Origin: Echinococcus granulosus
Lineage: Eukaryota > Platyhelminthes > Cestoda > Cyclophyllidea > Taeniidae
NCBI RefSeq assembly: GCF_000524195.1
Contig: NW_020170387.1
Span: forward strand, 110,500 to 174,499
Length of the DNA stretch: 64,000 nt
Reading direction: 5' to 3'
Made by a program: the position numbers and the translations under genes. The notes beneath the pieces were generated by a model. That model saw only the letters and a list, made by a program, of their open reading frames with translations. It had not been told where the DNA came from and did no database searches. Below are positions 1 through 21,534 of this stretch, one piece after another. Positions within the stretch are counted from its first letter, which is position 1. Each line of letters opens with the position of its first letter.

Positions 1-9620
<9,620 letters not shown>

Positions 9621-9711
9621 AATTGCGTGCATTTTTGTTACCAACACTGGCAGAATCTTTATATCAACCGTCTTGTATCATTCACCTGTGCGCTTGTACA
9701 AATGTTTAAAA

Positions 9712-9717
9712 AATAAA
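9712..9717 (+). terminator. Polyadenylation signal AATAAA of FEZF
   Basis: A canonical AATAAA lies 92 nt after the FEZF stop codon, within an A-rich stretch, and is the first one downstream of the gene. Confidence 0.6.
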
Positions 9718-9782
9718 GCACATTGTATTGCGTTGGTATTTGTATAACTACTGCTCTTTAGTAAATGGCTACTTTGTATTTT

Positions 9783-9920
9783 TACCGGGTGGGCTGACCT
9801 TTAAGCCATGCCAGTAGTCCAAGACCCTACTTTCAGTAGAATATATACATGTATTCTGCTCGAGTATTATGTATTCTTTTGTATTCAGAAAAGTCTCGGG
9901 GCACTGAACTAGCGGTAGCG
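9783..9920 (+). repeat. Interspersed repeat, copy 1
   Basis: It starts with GGGTGGGCTGACCTTTAAGC, continues through CCATGCCAGTAGTCC and a central AT-rich TATACATGTATTCTGCTCGAG block, and ends near GTCTCGGGGCACT. It shares its order of blocks with copies near 10615, 11156 and 23118. Confidence 0.7.
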
Positions 9921-10614
9921 GAAAGCGGATCTAATCGTGGAGGACAACTATTCTGATTTCCAATGATAAAATGTAAACCTCAGCAAGGCGAAAGAAGTGT
10001 GTATGCTATGGATGGAAGAATCGGTGATGATTTCAAGCAGAAGGGCTGAGAATGAAGTCTACCTTCAGCAACTACCCCAGTCTTGTGGTCTGTGGGAAAA
10101 CTAGTAAAAACAGAAGCAGCGCTAGATGTGAACCATCTGGAAGAGTTTTGGCACGGAGTTGCCTACCGTACTGGAATTAAGATATTGATAATGCGAACTC
10201 GCGGTACCTCTTTCGCTTCTCTACTAGCTGAATGGAACCCAGCTGGATATTACAGGGCAGCTTTGAAGTGAGTTATAGTGGTAAGGAGGAACAGAAGCGA
10301 AACCCTACTGCCACGAAACTGGGCTAAATCCTATCCTCAATAATACAAGTCTACTCTTAGGCCAGTGTTCATACGTCTAGCTATAGACACTCAAGATGGC
10401 CAGTGCAATTTCCTGCCCCGAATCCAGTCCTAATGCCGTACGAAACTGCAAATTTATTTGAGTTGTATAGATGAATCAGTGACGTTGAGATCAAGTATCT
10501 CCTCAGTTGCATATAAAGTTGATGACTGGCATGATTGGTGCGTGGGTGTTTTCTTTCAACATCGATTTAGTTGTAATGGCTGACGCAGGATGTTGACCAA
10601 GGACAATGCACGGG

Positions 10615-10735
10615 ACGGGTGGGCTGGCCTCTAGGCCATGCCAGTAGCCCCAGACCCAACTGTATGTTTTAGACATATTCTGTTAGAGTATTGCCCTCTT
10701 TCGTCTGCGATGAAGTCTCAGGGTGCTACAATGTA
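10615..10735 (+). repeat. Interspersed repeat, copy 2
   Basis: It contains the best preserved core, GGGTGGGCTGGCCTCTAGGC followed by CATGCCAGTAGCCCCAGACC, then ACATATTCTGTTAGAGTATT and AAGTCTCAGGGTGCTACA. The core includes a short GGCC-TCTA-GGCC-like inverted repeat. Confidence 0.75.
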
Positions 10736-10981
10736 ATTAAACAAAACGGCAAATAAGTTTTATTTCGGTATTTAAAGCCAAAAAATGAGTTTTTTGGGCT
10801 GACTGTTAGTGCATGTAAAATGGTCAATCAAAAATCCCAGAGCGTGGTTGAGAGAGCCTTTAGTCAACAGCCAACTAAGATACTGCTAAAATAGTTGTTC
10901 ATAGCTGCTGTATTATAATAATCGCGTGCTTTACTCTCAGTTTTGGTAACGGGTTACTTGTAGCACCGCCATTGTACCTAC

Positions 10982-11085
10982 CCCTGGCGGACTGGCTTTT
11001 AGGTAATGCTAGTGGCCCCCAAAACCTTCTTTCTGATTAGCATAACTTTTTTTATGATAATTAAGTCACAAAACACTACTGTGAT
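10982..11085 (+). repeat. Interspersed repeat, copy 3 (diverged)
   Basis: Only the 5' core is recognisable: GGCGGACTGGCTTTTAGGTA, then ATGCTAGTGGCCCCC and an ACCTTCTTTCTG block. The 3' part is eroded. Confidence 0.5.
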
Positions 11086-11155
11086 ACGATAGTAGTTTAT
11101 CCCTCGGTTCTGGTGAGGTGCGACTTTTGTACTTTGAATTAGCCCCCTTGTACCT

Positions 11156-11270
11156 CGCTGGGTGGGCTGGCCTTTTGGGCCATGCCAATATCCCAGACAC
11201 CTTCTCCGTGCTGAATATACATATATATATTCTGCCCGAGTATTTTGTCTCGGAACGCTACACTACAAAT
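11156..11270 (+). repeat. Interspersed repeat, copy 4
   Basis: It contains GCTGGGTGGGCTGGCCTTTT, GGGCCATGCCAATATCCCAG, the AT-rich ATACATATATATATTCTGCC block, CGAGTATTTTGTCTCGG and a final ACGCTACACTAC. This is the same block order as copies 1 and 2, about 420 bp before the NAT10 start codon. Confidence 0.7.
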
Positions 11271-11687
11271 AATATCAAGTTTTCTTTCATAAATATTACC
11301 CGCAATGCATACTATCTTTGGTAAAGTTAAATTTACATCTTACTGTGTGGGTTAAACCCAGTAAGGTAACGACAGTACATGCAATCTATTTGCATGCTAT
11401 GTAACTAGCTAAGTCAAAGCTGAAGTTGGCCCAAATTGGGTTTAAAAGGATTGAATGTGAAGCAGGTTTAAATAAAAAATAACCCAAACCAAGAAGCAAA
11501 AATCAAATTAATCCTAAAGCAACCACCAAGCTTTAAAAATTAAAAGGTAGCTAATTTTAAAAACAAAGAACCGCGATTTACACTTTTAATCAAGTCCCAT
11601 TAATCAATTACTTGTTTAAAGTAGTGCCGAACACGCAGACTTTCGAAATCCCAGCAGTGATTTGGTCTGCACGTTCTCGGAGTTACA

Positions 11688-14600
11688 ATGGGGAAGTTGC
11701 AAAAACTAGATAATAGGATTCAAGTTATGCTCCAAAGTGGTGTTAACCAAAATCATCGTACAGTTTTAGTCATCGTAGGCAACAAAGGTCAAGATCAGGT
11801 GAGTATATCCTAACAGTACTGTCATTGATTAGGTGCCTATTTTGTATCAGATTCAAACAGCAATGGCGAAGAAGGGTATGCTCAAAATTTTGTGGTGTTA
11901 TAAAAAGGAACTGTCATTCAGCACGTAGGTTTATGTTTTCTGTACATAACTTTAGACACCGCAAGCGGAATCTCAAACTTTTGAAGCAAGTTCATTTTTA
12001 TTAATGCCATTCTGCTATTTAGTCAGCGTCGCAAAGCTGGTATTGTTAGTGAAGGGACAGTATTCGAGCAGTTCATTTGCTCCACCGATATTCGGTGGTG
12101 TTACTACCATGAAACAAATAAAATTCTTGGTCAAACTTTCGATATGTGTGTCCTACAAGACTTCGAAGCCCTTACTCCCAATACCCTTGCGCGTACCATT
12201 GAAACCGTATCTGGCGGTGGTCTTGTTGTTTTTCTGTTGAAGTCTATGGATTCACTTAAGCAGCTATGCACGATGGCCATGGTGAGTGCAACTGCTTCCT
12301 CTAACACCTCTAGGATGTCCATGCTAGATACAGAACGGAGGCGCACACTGATGTTGTATGCCGCTTTAATGAACGCTTCTTGCTTTCGCTTGCTCAGAAT
12401 CCCCGATGCATTGTCATAGATGATCGTTGGAATATACTACCGATTTCAAGGAAAGTTATTCGTAGTCTTGACTGCATGCCAGATCGTGAACAGTCGGAGC
12501 AGGTATCAAGGGAACAGGCGGAGTTGGCTAAATTAAAAGTAATCCATTCACATACAAAACTAGTTCTTAGGTTCTTTTAACTGAAGACGACTCCTATTTC
12601 GCCGCATTAGTAAACCTCTGCAAAACGCTGGACCAAACTAAATCCCTTCTCCAGTTCTGCTCCGCTCTTATTGACATAGCTAACCCTTTTGATAAGACTA
12701 AAGTCGCCAAGAAGTCAGGCATTGCCAGCAAGCTTGCTCAATTCGATCTTCCCACACAGAATTTGATTACTCACCTCTCCGACAGTGGGACCAAAAGCAC
12801 CGGTCATAAGTCAGCCTCCTCGGCTGTGGTTGTCGTAACAGCAGGCCGAGGTCGTGGCAAGTCTGCTGCCCTTGGTCTTGGTCTTGCTGCCGCATTTGAC
12901 GCTGGTCTTCCAAACATGTGTGTGACCGCACCAAGCCCTGAGAATCTTATCACCCTCATGCAGTTCGTTTTGCTCGGTCTGAAGGCCCTCAAGTATGAGG
13001 AACACGTGGACTACACCGTGCATCGTTCCACTGATCCCGACCACAACAAGGCAGTTGTAAAAATTGAAGTAACGCGCCGTTTGTATCGTCAGAGTCTTGT
13101 CTACCTCCAACCCTGGGAGGCGGCAGCTGGTGCGGGTGGTGGCTGGCAGCCCGACTTGTTTTGTATTGATGAGGCCGCCGCCATCCCCTTACCTACCGTG
13201 CGTCAGATGATAACCGGGCCTAAGCTGGTTTTCATGGCGTCAACTATCAACGGCTATGAGGGCACGGGTAGATCACTGTCGGTGAAGCTTATCGGTCAAC
13301 TGAGAAATGAGTGCCAGCTGGTCGATGGCGTTTCAAGAATTACTAATACGGAGTCGACGAAAGAATCTTCAGAGATGGGGAAAGGTCTACAGCTCAGTGA
13401 GTTTTATTTCAAATTCCTAGTCTGCTAAATATCCTTGATTGAAAATGTACAAGTAATGCTAATCCACTTTGTATTAAGGTATTTATGGTCGTATCTTTGA
13501 ATAATACATGTTTCTAACCGCACAATGGTCATCACCAAATGGAGTGTCGGTTTTAGTGAATCGGGCACGCCTCCTCTACGAGATTTCGTTGAAAGAAGCC
13601 ATCCGATATGCGAATGGAGATCCAGTAGAGAGCTGGTTAAACAATCTTCTCTGCCTTGACTGCGGGGAAAAGTTGTCCTCTACAGAATCTAAGACTGGTG
13701 GCATCGCTCCAGCTCCCGACGCGTGCCAACTCTACTACGTTAACAGAGATACTCTTTTCGCTTTTCACACCTCGACTGAGGTCTTTTTGCAACGCCTCAT
13801 GGCCCTCTACGTCTCTTCACATTACAAAAATTCGCCAAACGATCTGCAGCTGCTCTCAGATGCACCTGCTCATCATATCTTCTGCCTCCTCGCACCCTAC
13901 GACCCAAGCTCTGGTCGTGTTCCGGAAATCCTTTGTGTCATCCAGGTATGTCTGGAGGGGAAGATCAACCGTGACATCGTCATGCGCGGTTTATCTCGTG
14001 GACTGAAGCCTTCTGGTGATTTGATTCCGTGGACTGTTAGCCAACAGGTAGGATAGCAGAGGCACGTTGGTTTTAGTTAATTTGGTGGGCAACAACTAAT
14101 TTTTGAGGTTTCTTTGGTCCCCTCTCTTCCACGTAGTTTTGTGAGCCTAACTTTGGTGAACTCTCGGGTGCACGTATTATTCGGATTGCCACGCATCCGG
14201 ACTACCAGTCACTAGGCTACGGTTCCAGAGCGCTTCAACTGTTGCACAAGTACTATCTGGGCGAGATTGTGAGTTAAATGTTCCCGTATCAAGAGAAGCA
14301 ATTATAGTTTACGTGGCAGTGGCTGTCTTATTTCGCATGTGTCCCGTTTTTGGTGGTTAATAGGTGTATTATACAGTTTATTGTAAGTTGATTGGCATCT
14401 TTTCCGAGTTAATTCTGATGTTACATGGGGTGTCCATCTAGCCTCTTGGCGTTCTCGCCAGCGCTAAGTCAGTGGAGGACGATCAAGTGAAATCAAAAGC
14501 GGACTCGGAGAGTGAAGATGGTGATGACGGAGACGAGGACAAGTTGGAGGAAGAGGAGGAAGAGGAGATCCCGGACAATCTATCGGATCTCGAGGAAGAA

Positions 14601-17600
14601 ACTCCTGCAGCCAAGAAGGTGAAAAAGTCGACCGACGGTGGTGACGGCTCAACCTCACAACTTCTCACTGAAAAGGTGGAGCGACGTGCTTCGAGCAGTC
14701 TACCTCCTCTCCTCAGTCGTTTGAGTGAGCGTAAGCCCGAGAAGTTGAACTACATTGGTGTTTCCTTTGGCGCGACGCCCAAGCTTCTGCGCTTTTGGAA
14801 AAGGGCTGGTTACTTACCCGTTTACCTGCGTCAGACAATGGTGGGATTAATCTCAAATGCTCTGGTTCTTGAGCGTATTTTGAAGTCCGTAATAATCAGT
14901 ACTTTATTGCTGCTGTTTTAGAATGAGCTAACCGGGGAATTTTCATGCATCATGCTGTCAGAATTGCGTCATGATGGCGCGGCTGGTGTTAGTGTTGACT
15001 GGTTGAAAAATTTCTACTTCGGTACGTCCCCTTCTGAACACACTTCTCTATGTCTGTTAATGGTGTGATTCTTTCTATTATTCCGTTGGTTTTGTTGCAG
15101 AATATAGCTATACAATGATTGGATAGTGCAGCAGATAATTGATTTGCGGTCAATTCACAGCTTTCAGGGCGCTGAATTGAACCTCTTTAATGACTTTTAG
15201 TCGACTTCACTCTATCCTCCCTTGGTATTTGACTAAAATCTTCCCGTTCTAGATTTTTGCAAAAGATTTGTCAAACTGTTACCGGGACCCTTCCGTACCC
15301 TGGATGCGGCCTACTCACTGGAACTGCTCATCTCCAAGTCGACGCGCTCTTGGATTGGAGAGGGTGAGTCAGGTTCATTTTTCTCTTTCACGTACGAAAA
15401 ACCAAGGCCCCCTCTGTTCGCCTAGGTTCGCATATAATGGCATTACTTTTTGCATTTAGGTCTCTTCTGTAAAATAAAGTTTAATAATATTACTCGAATT
15501 TACTCTTCGATTACCCCCCCATAGTCAACTAAGTAACTGCTAGCTGCCATTTAAAAATGGCTCCTGGTAAGTATTATTATTAAAGCCTTCCCATTAAAAT
15601 AATATTTCGTGATTGTTGAGTGGTATGTTTTTAGCGGAGGTTCTTGTAAATAATTAAATTCGTCTTAGCGACCTTCATAACTCTTTATCAGCAAAGTTGA
15701 ATTGTTTCCTTATGCATGAATTTCCTCGTTTACGTAGGCTAGTCACTAAAAAAAATGTAAGAGGATTTTAACTTTACCAAATTATTAGTCAGTCATGGAC
15801 GTCATATCAATTGGGGTCTTAATGTTGTCACATCAAAAGATAGTCCTTTGGATGGGTTTCGCTACTCGTTGATGCATGTCTCACCAGCTAGATGGACGAT
15901 TCATGAAACATTCCTTCTCCGGATTTTTCCACAGAACTGACGAGTGCGGAGGTGCGGCAGTACTTCTCAACGATCGATTTGGAGCGTCTGCATCGCTACC
16001 TGCGCTCCCTCCTAGACTTCCCTATGGTGGCCGATCAACTGCCGCAGTTAGCCATCCTCTACTTCCTCCGTCGCTTCCCTCATGTCAAACTGAACAAAAC
16101 CCAACAGGCAAGTCGACATCTTCATCTCCTATCTTGCTTCTTTGGTTGACACCTTAGTTTTAGCTTTCGCCATATTAATTTTCTTTAATTAGCCATTTGC
16201 ACATCAACATGGTTAGGATGTCTTAAGAGAGCGGTTTGACGTGAAATTTCTTGTCGAATTGACCATTTTGAATTTGGTCCAATATTCGCGGTCCAGTCGC
16301 GGTATTTCTGAATACTGTTTGAATATTCAACTAGAATTGATGGCATATAACTCAGGCAATCCATATGACGAGGTAGCTGGTTGCCTTGCAGGTGATTCTC
16401 TGTGGTTTGGGCGTGCAGCGCAAGTCGGTGGAACAGTTGGCGGAGGAGTTAGACCGTCTGTTGGGCGTCGACGGAGGCCTGCAAGGCAACAGACAGCGTC
16501 AATCGCTAGTTACAGGTGTTAATGGCGCCTTCTGGAACAGCAGAGTCGAAGTGACGTCTGTCGGAGGGCTGGCCAAGAGGCGCCTCAGGGTCGATGGTCA
16601 GACCAGTACCGACCAACCAAGTGGCGGCTGGGCGCGGCGTATCCGTGGCCTCCTCTTTGTTATCATCCATGAACTCGTCAAGTCCCTCGATGAGTCCCTC
16701 AAGGCCGCTGAGGATGACGGCCAACCGTATCAGGTTCGTCTGTACCATTCACACCATTTCAACTACTGAGTCCCCAGACTGGGTCCAGTCACATTGACTA
16801 ATTGTACCTTGCAAATTAGTCCAGATAGTTGAGTAGGTTTTTGCCGAAATCGGTTTCAAATGCTTTGTGAAAATGAACCGATCTCTGGCGATAATGACCA
16901 ACAACATCAATCCCGTGGGTTCTACTCACTTTATTGCAGTAACCCTGATTTCGGCTAGCTTCACTAAAATTGACTGTATGATGAAATCCAAATAATAGGA
17001 TGATTTTATCCCTAAACTTAAAAAACCCCTATTTAATGTCATCTTTAGTCTCCCATCAGTGGTTGCTCAATCGAGGCAAATATAAGGAATATTGCATCCC
17101 CTGCAAAGTATTCTAAATCCATAGCCGATTTGATAAAGCCTTGCATGGCTCTGCACATTATGTGTTTGTACATTGTAGAGATATATTTGCCGCTGAAGTA
17201 GGATAAGTCCAGACGGCGACTCATCATAGTTGAGGGAGATTAATTTATTTGAATTCATAGGCGTATTGTTGGTAAACGCCACATCGGAAAAACTTGTGAT
17301 TCACAGATTTATTACAATCGAAGGAAGTAGTGAAAATCGTCATTTAATTTATTCGCAAAGCAGGTATACATTCACATTTACTGTTTGCGTATTTGCAACT
17401 GCTGCTCCTTCAGGGAGAGACCGTGTCGGGTCTACTCAGTGCCTCTGCCCCCTCCAACCTGGGGACGCGTGACCTCAACGCTTCAAAGTCCGATGATGAT
17501 GAGGAGGAGGAGGGGGAGGCGGATCTGGGCGACGAGTTTGTTCTGACTGATGTAACGCCTGGTAGCACATCAGTGGTATTGACGGACGAGGCGGAGCAGG

Positions 17601-19484
17601 TGCGTCGAGCGGAGCTGGTAAAAGAGCTGCTGCGTGAGGAGGGCGATGTCAAACTCGCCCGCTACGAAGTTAAAGGCTCGGACAGGAGTTGGAGTGCTGC
17701 TGTTGCCGGTCATGGCTCCGAGCTCTCCGCCCTCCATGTGCGTGTTCCGGAGGAGAAGGCAAAGGATGGGTAAGTGGTCCGGACTTTTCATTTGAACTAA
17801 CTATCACTGAATAGCTGGTGGCACTATCAGATGCTTCAGTTGGTTTGATTTTTGACTCGATCTGAAAATGTTTTTGCCATGCAATTCGTTAATCCACGAA
17901 CAGAATAATAACCGTGGATGTGATAATTATCCCTTGTAGTGGATAGTTTTTACCAGTGAAATGAATTCGAAATCATAATGTCATTTGTTTCTGTTGCTTC
18001 TAACGTTTTTTTAGCTCAATATCCAATCGCTGTGACTCCAATTTTGTTTGTCTTTTTCAAATTGCGACGCTTTTGCATGGTAAGATGTGCACTTGAAGAA
18101 TATATGAAAAAGAATATATTTACGGAGCAATTAGAGCCTCTCCAGATTCAAAAATGCAGAAATATGTGATAGTCATATCTAAGAACCCTTTATTTCATTT
18201 GAGTTTCACATGTAAGTGCAGGTATGCAATACGGCCATCTGTATTTCGAAAACAAAGGATAGACGCAAAGCCTTCGGTTACTGCTACTTTTGAAAACAAT
18301 CATTTCAGCTTATATGTGATCATACCTCTTTCTATCATTCTTGTCTCTGGCTTATTTATGGGGTAGTTACGGCATTACTTTAACGCAATATTGGGACTCA
18401 ATAAATATGGCTTTTAAGAGAGTACAGAAAAATAACCAAGATCGAGAAATTTACAATTCACTTTAGGTAGCTGATAATTTATTCCTCATAATTTATACAA
18501 TGCATCGCCAAATTGCGGTAGGATTTTCTAACGGTCGTACACATTGAATTGCTTCCTACATACAACATTTGAAAACTTCCAGCCAATAGAGATACCACTT
18601 GAGTCTTCGATGAGTTAAAACTTGTTGAACATCCTCGCCTTACAATCATGTTCATTCATAACTGTAATTAAGTGAGAGCCCAGCTTTTATTTAAAATTTT
18701 GCTCCGCATCATTCATCTTGCCATAAAAAATCGGCTCTCGCTTTTTCTCTCCAATGGTTTAGAAATTTTGAATAATCTGAAATAATCTTTCCACAAAAAA
18801 TATTTACGCATATGAACTGGTCAGATAATTTGATAATGGTAACTGCGCGTCCTTCGTTTTGGCATAAAAATTCTCTCCCCAGATATCTGGGACTGCTGTC
18901 CACACGTTTCCTTGTACTCTGGAATTCCTCACTGATTGAACAATGGCTGTTTATAAGCTATAGACGTTCACTCTCTATTGCATACGTTGTCAGAGATACT
19001 TGCAAAGTGCTGATGTAAACTTGAAATCAGCTACAACCCTTTCCAATGAATCAGCTCCGTAGCTAATTTTAATGGAAGAAAGTAGGCATGAGGCCACTTG
19101 TAAGTTACCTTCAAATAGATACGCGATGTTCACTCTGAATCTGAATTTCACTAGAGTCTAATGTTGTTGCGGGACTGAACCTCATAGGCAAAATGGCAGA
19201 GGTTCGATGACCGAGTCATCTCTGAAGACAGTACGGGCTGCAAGGGTCTGGGAGCACCCTTGTTATACGCTTCGAATTGTGGTTGACACGAAAGACTCGC
19301 GTAGTTAAACATTTAAGTGAAACCACTGCTACTCCATTGCAGCGGTGTGAAGCGTCGGTGCGAGGCCCTGGGCGACAAGATGGAGAGGAAGCGCAGACTA
19401 CGCCACAACCAACTGTCTGTCATGGATGTCGGGAGAGGAGAAGGCAAGCGACATAAGAAAGGCAACAAAAAACACCACAACTAG
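11688..19484 (+). CDS. NAT10: RNA cytidine acetyltransferase NAT10/Kre33 (15 exons)
   Basis: Exons: 11688-11798, 11851-11924, 11956-11989, 12027-12281, 12314-12538, 12571-13396, 13557-14047, 14137-14268, 14442-14840, 14922-15021, 15253-15363, 15935-16107, 16392-16733, 17414-17769, 19343-19484. All junction phases agree and give 1256 aa. The family makes N4-acetylcytidine in 18S rRNA and in tRNA Ser/Leu, in the nucleolus. Order: N-terminal DUF1726 region (MGKLQKLDNR start), RecD-like ATPase with Walker A GRGRGKS at residues 325-331 and Walker B IDEAAAIPLP near 433, then a GNAT fold with acetyl-CoA loop QSLGYGSRA starting at residue 696, the RNA-binding C-terminal domain, and a lysine-rich tail. 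It is longer than human NAT10 (1025 aa) because of acidic insertions in exons 9 and 14 and an extra segment in exon 13. Intron 12 has a GC donor. A variant signal AGTAAA lies at 19564; no canonical AATAAA is close. Confidence 0.96.
16108..16391 (+). other. GC-AG intron within NAT10
   Basis: The exon before ends CAACAG and the intron begins GCAAGT, the strong consensus for GC donors. The following exon resumes in phase 0 after TTGCAG with the conserved GLGVQRKSVEQL sequence. No GT donor near 16107 preserves both the frame and the conserved residues. Confidence 0.85.
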
Positions 19485-20210
19485 GCTCCTCCGACGGCTT
19501 CTCTGTATGTGTTTGTGTACAGAATACGCCTACCTACTATTATCCCCCTCCCTGTAAGTAATCAGTAAATGTACATTCCTTTCGTGGTCAGTTAGGGGGT
19601 CTATACAGGAACCGTAATCGAGTTCTGATGCAGCGTTTTATTTTATTATGCTGATACTAGCCTGATCGGTAAATATTCAGTTACTCAAAAGCTTTCCTGT
19701 TGCATACTGTAACGCAATTAGGTTACTAAGCTTCAACAAGTAGCAACGATAGTCGTTTGCTAGAAACCGAGATTCCGTTTGTGTGGTTATTTTTACACCA
19801 TTTTTCGGGTCTTACAATTTGGATCACCATACCAAAAACTGAAATCGTGGAATTTCTTGGCACAGTCCTTCTAATGCGTTCCGGATGAGTTGAAAGACGA
19901 ACATGTAGCCTAAACTATCATGAGTAGTTCAAAATCATGCATCCTAGATGCCCAAAACCGGCTAGTAATCTATGCAGCCTTGAACACCGATATTTTACGA
20001 AGGTATTCGTGCGTATAGGTAGTTTTTCGAAAGCATTTAATGAAGTAATTGAAATAAAAGTAAGAAACTCAGGCTTCGTTCGAAGAAATATCTTTGCTGT
20101 AAAATTGGTAGAGGAACGGGTGGTTTCAATCACAAAGGTGCCTTTTAAAAATGAAGTTAATGTATGTGTGCATGGGAACGTATTCGTGGGTGCGTGCACA
20201 CATTTTTGTC
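19485..20210. other. Convergent 3' ends of NAT10 and the minus-strand gene
   Basis: This 726-bp stretch between two stop codons carries no coding sequence I can support. On the minus strand, two overlapping AATAAA signals are present around 19637-19647 and could end the minus-strand transcript, which would then overlap the NAT10 3' UTR. Confidence 0.45.
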
Positions 20211-21534
20211 TCAATGCGGAAGGAAGGCCTTGGCGTTGAGATCGGGATAGTGGGCGTCCAGTTTAGCAAGGCATTTTCTCAGGTTGGTCATATTGGAAGT
20301 GGTGATGGTGACTGGGCACACCCTAACGCCCTTGTGGAAAATCGGTGGGAAGCCCTTCCCTAGTGTGATCAGTTCGATGGAGCATTGACAACCGCGGGCT
20401 ATTGCATCAGCCGTGCTCTCATCGAAGGGTCTGCGGTGTTCGTCCGTATCTCTTATGTAGAAGGTGTACTCCAATCGAGATTGTGGAAGACCTGGCGCTC
20501 GCTTCGGTACATCTCTCGAAACTGCTCGCCTCGGAGTGTTCATCGGTGTTGGGTGTCTTGAATGAGGACCTGCTGAACTGGATCGCCTGCAATTTGTAGG
20601 GCTGGTTAGTCTATCATGTTCTCTATGATGCATTCTGTTTTGTGACATCTTTGTCTCACGGTTTCTGGCGGATGAGTTACTGGTCACATGGGATAGGGGT
20701 TTCTGAAGTGCCCTCTCCGGACGTGGAGGTCTTACGGCGTTTGTGCACCTAGTTGACTGACTCCTCTCTGGCCTTGGTGACACGGAGTTGGTTCGTGGCG
20801 GACTACGTGACCTCCCTTTGACCGGAGACGTCTGTGACGAGCGCTGGATGGGTTTGTGGCGTGGCACCCCGGTCAGACCTGGCTGATTTTGAACCTGAAC
20901 TGCCTGCGAGGTTTTAACCACCTCGGGCAGGCAATTGTGCACTTTTGGTGTGGTCTTCGCCTTTTCCTGATCACCAAAGCGTGTCACTGTTATAACGGGT
21001 ATTGGGTGCGGCTGATCGACAGTGATCGTTGACACGGAATCCACTGGCATAGTGCTGGCGTCCCTCTCGGACTGGGGCTCCTCTTGATGGCGACTTACCT
21101 GCTCCTTCACGGGAGGCAGAGGTTTGCGAGTTAGGCTCTCAAGAGATAGTCGATTCGAGTCGCTCATCTTGTGCTTACAAGAATGCCTACCCCTGTCATC
21201 GGCATGACCAATTTTTCGACGTGGATCACCCACATGCTCACACCGAATCAGAGGGTTGCCCTGTACAGCAGCGTCTTCAAATTGCCTGTGATGTTGGAAT
21301 CTGGATGCGAGCGCCGAATTCCCCATTAACAAGCGCAAGTCGTGTGCGTTGAACGGTTTTGTAACAAGCACAACACCATGCCGTTTCAAATTGTCCGACG
21401 TCCCACCTGAATCCTGAGGCAAAATTATCGATCGACATTTTTGAAAAGAACATACTCTTGCTCTTACAGCTTGATAGGGCATCGCCATCCTCGACCACTT
21501 TCATGTTCAAACGAATTTCGTCAATCGGAATCAT
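20211..21534 (-). CDS. Ser/Pro/Arg-rich protein of unknown family (2 exons)
   Basis: On the minus strand, exon 1 is 21534-21468 and exon 2 is 21406-20211, separated by a 61-nt GT-AG intron in phase 1; the product is 420 aa. Start chosen: ATG at 21534, the first in-frame ATG of an acidic, protein-like segment (MIPIDEIRLNMKVVEDGDAL) whose frame stays open to a GTAAGA donor. Residues about 100-330 are basic, low-complexity and rich in S, P, R and T, with many S/T-P sites, typical of a disordered phosphorylated linker. Residues 332-420 look folded: EYTFYIRDTDE, then IARGCQCSIELITLGKGFPP and a C-terminal LRKCLAKLDAHYPDL. I do not recognise this domain and found no membrane segment or signal peptide. 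The gene could instead start at the downstream ATG (21167) without exon 1. It lies tail to tail with NAT10. Confidence 0.7.

Larger units (their letters stand above)
9621..11687. other. Spacer between FEZF and NAT10
   Basis: After the short FEZF 3' UTR I see no coding sequence. The spacer is dominated by four plus-strand copies of a degenerate repeat (listed separately). The last few hundred bases before 11688 presumably contain the NAT10 promoter; I see no clear TATA box. Confidence 0.6.
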
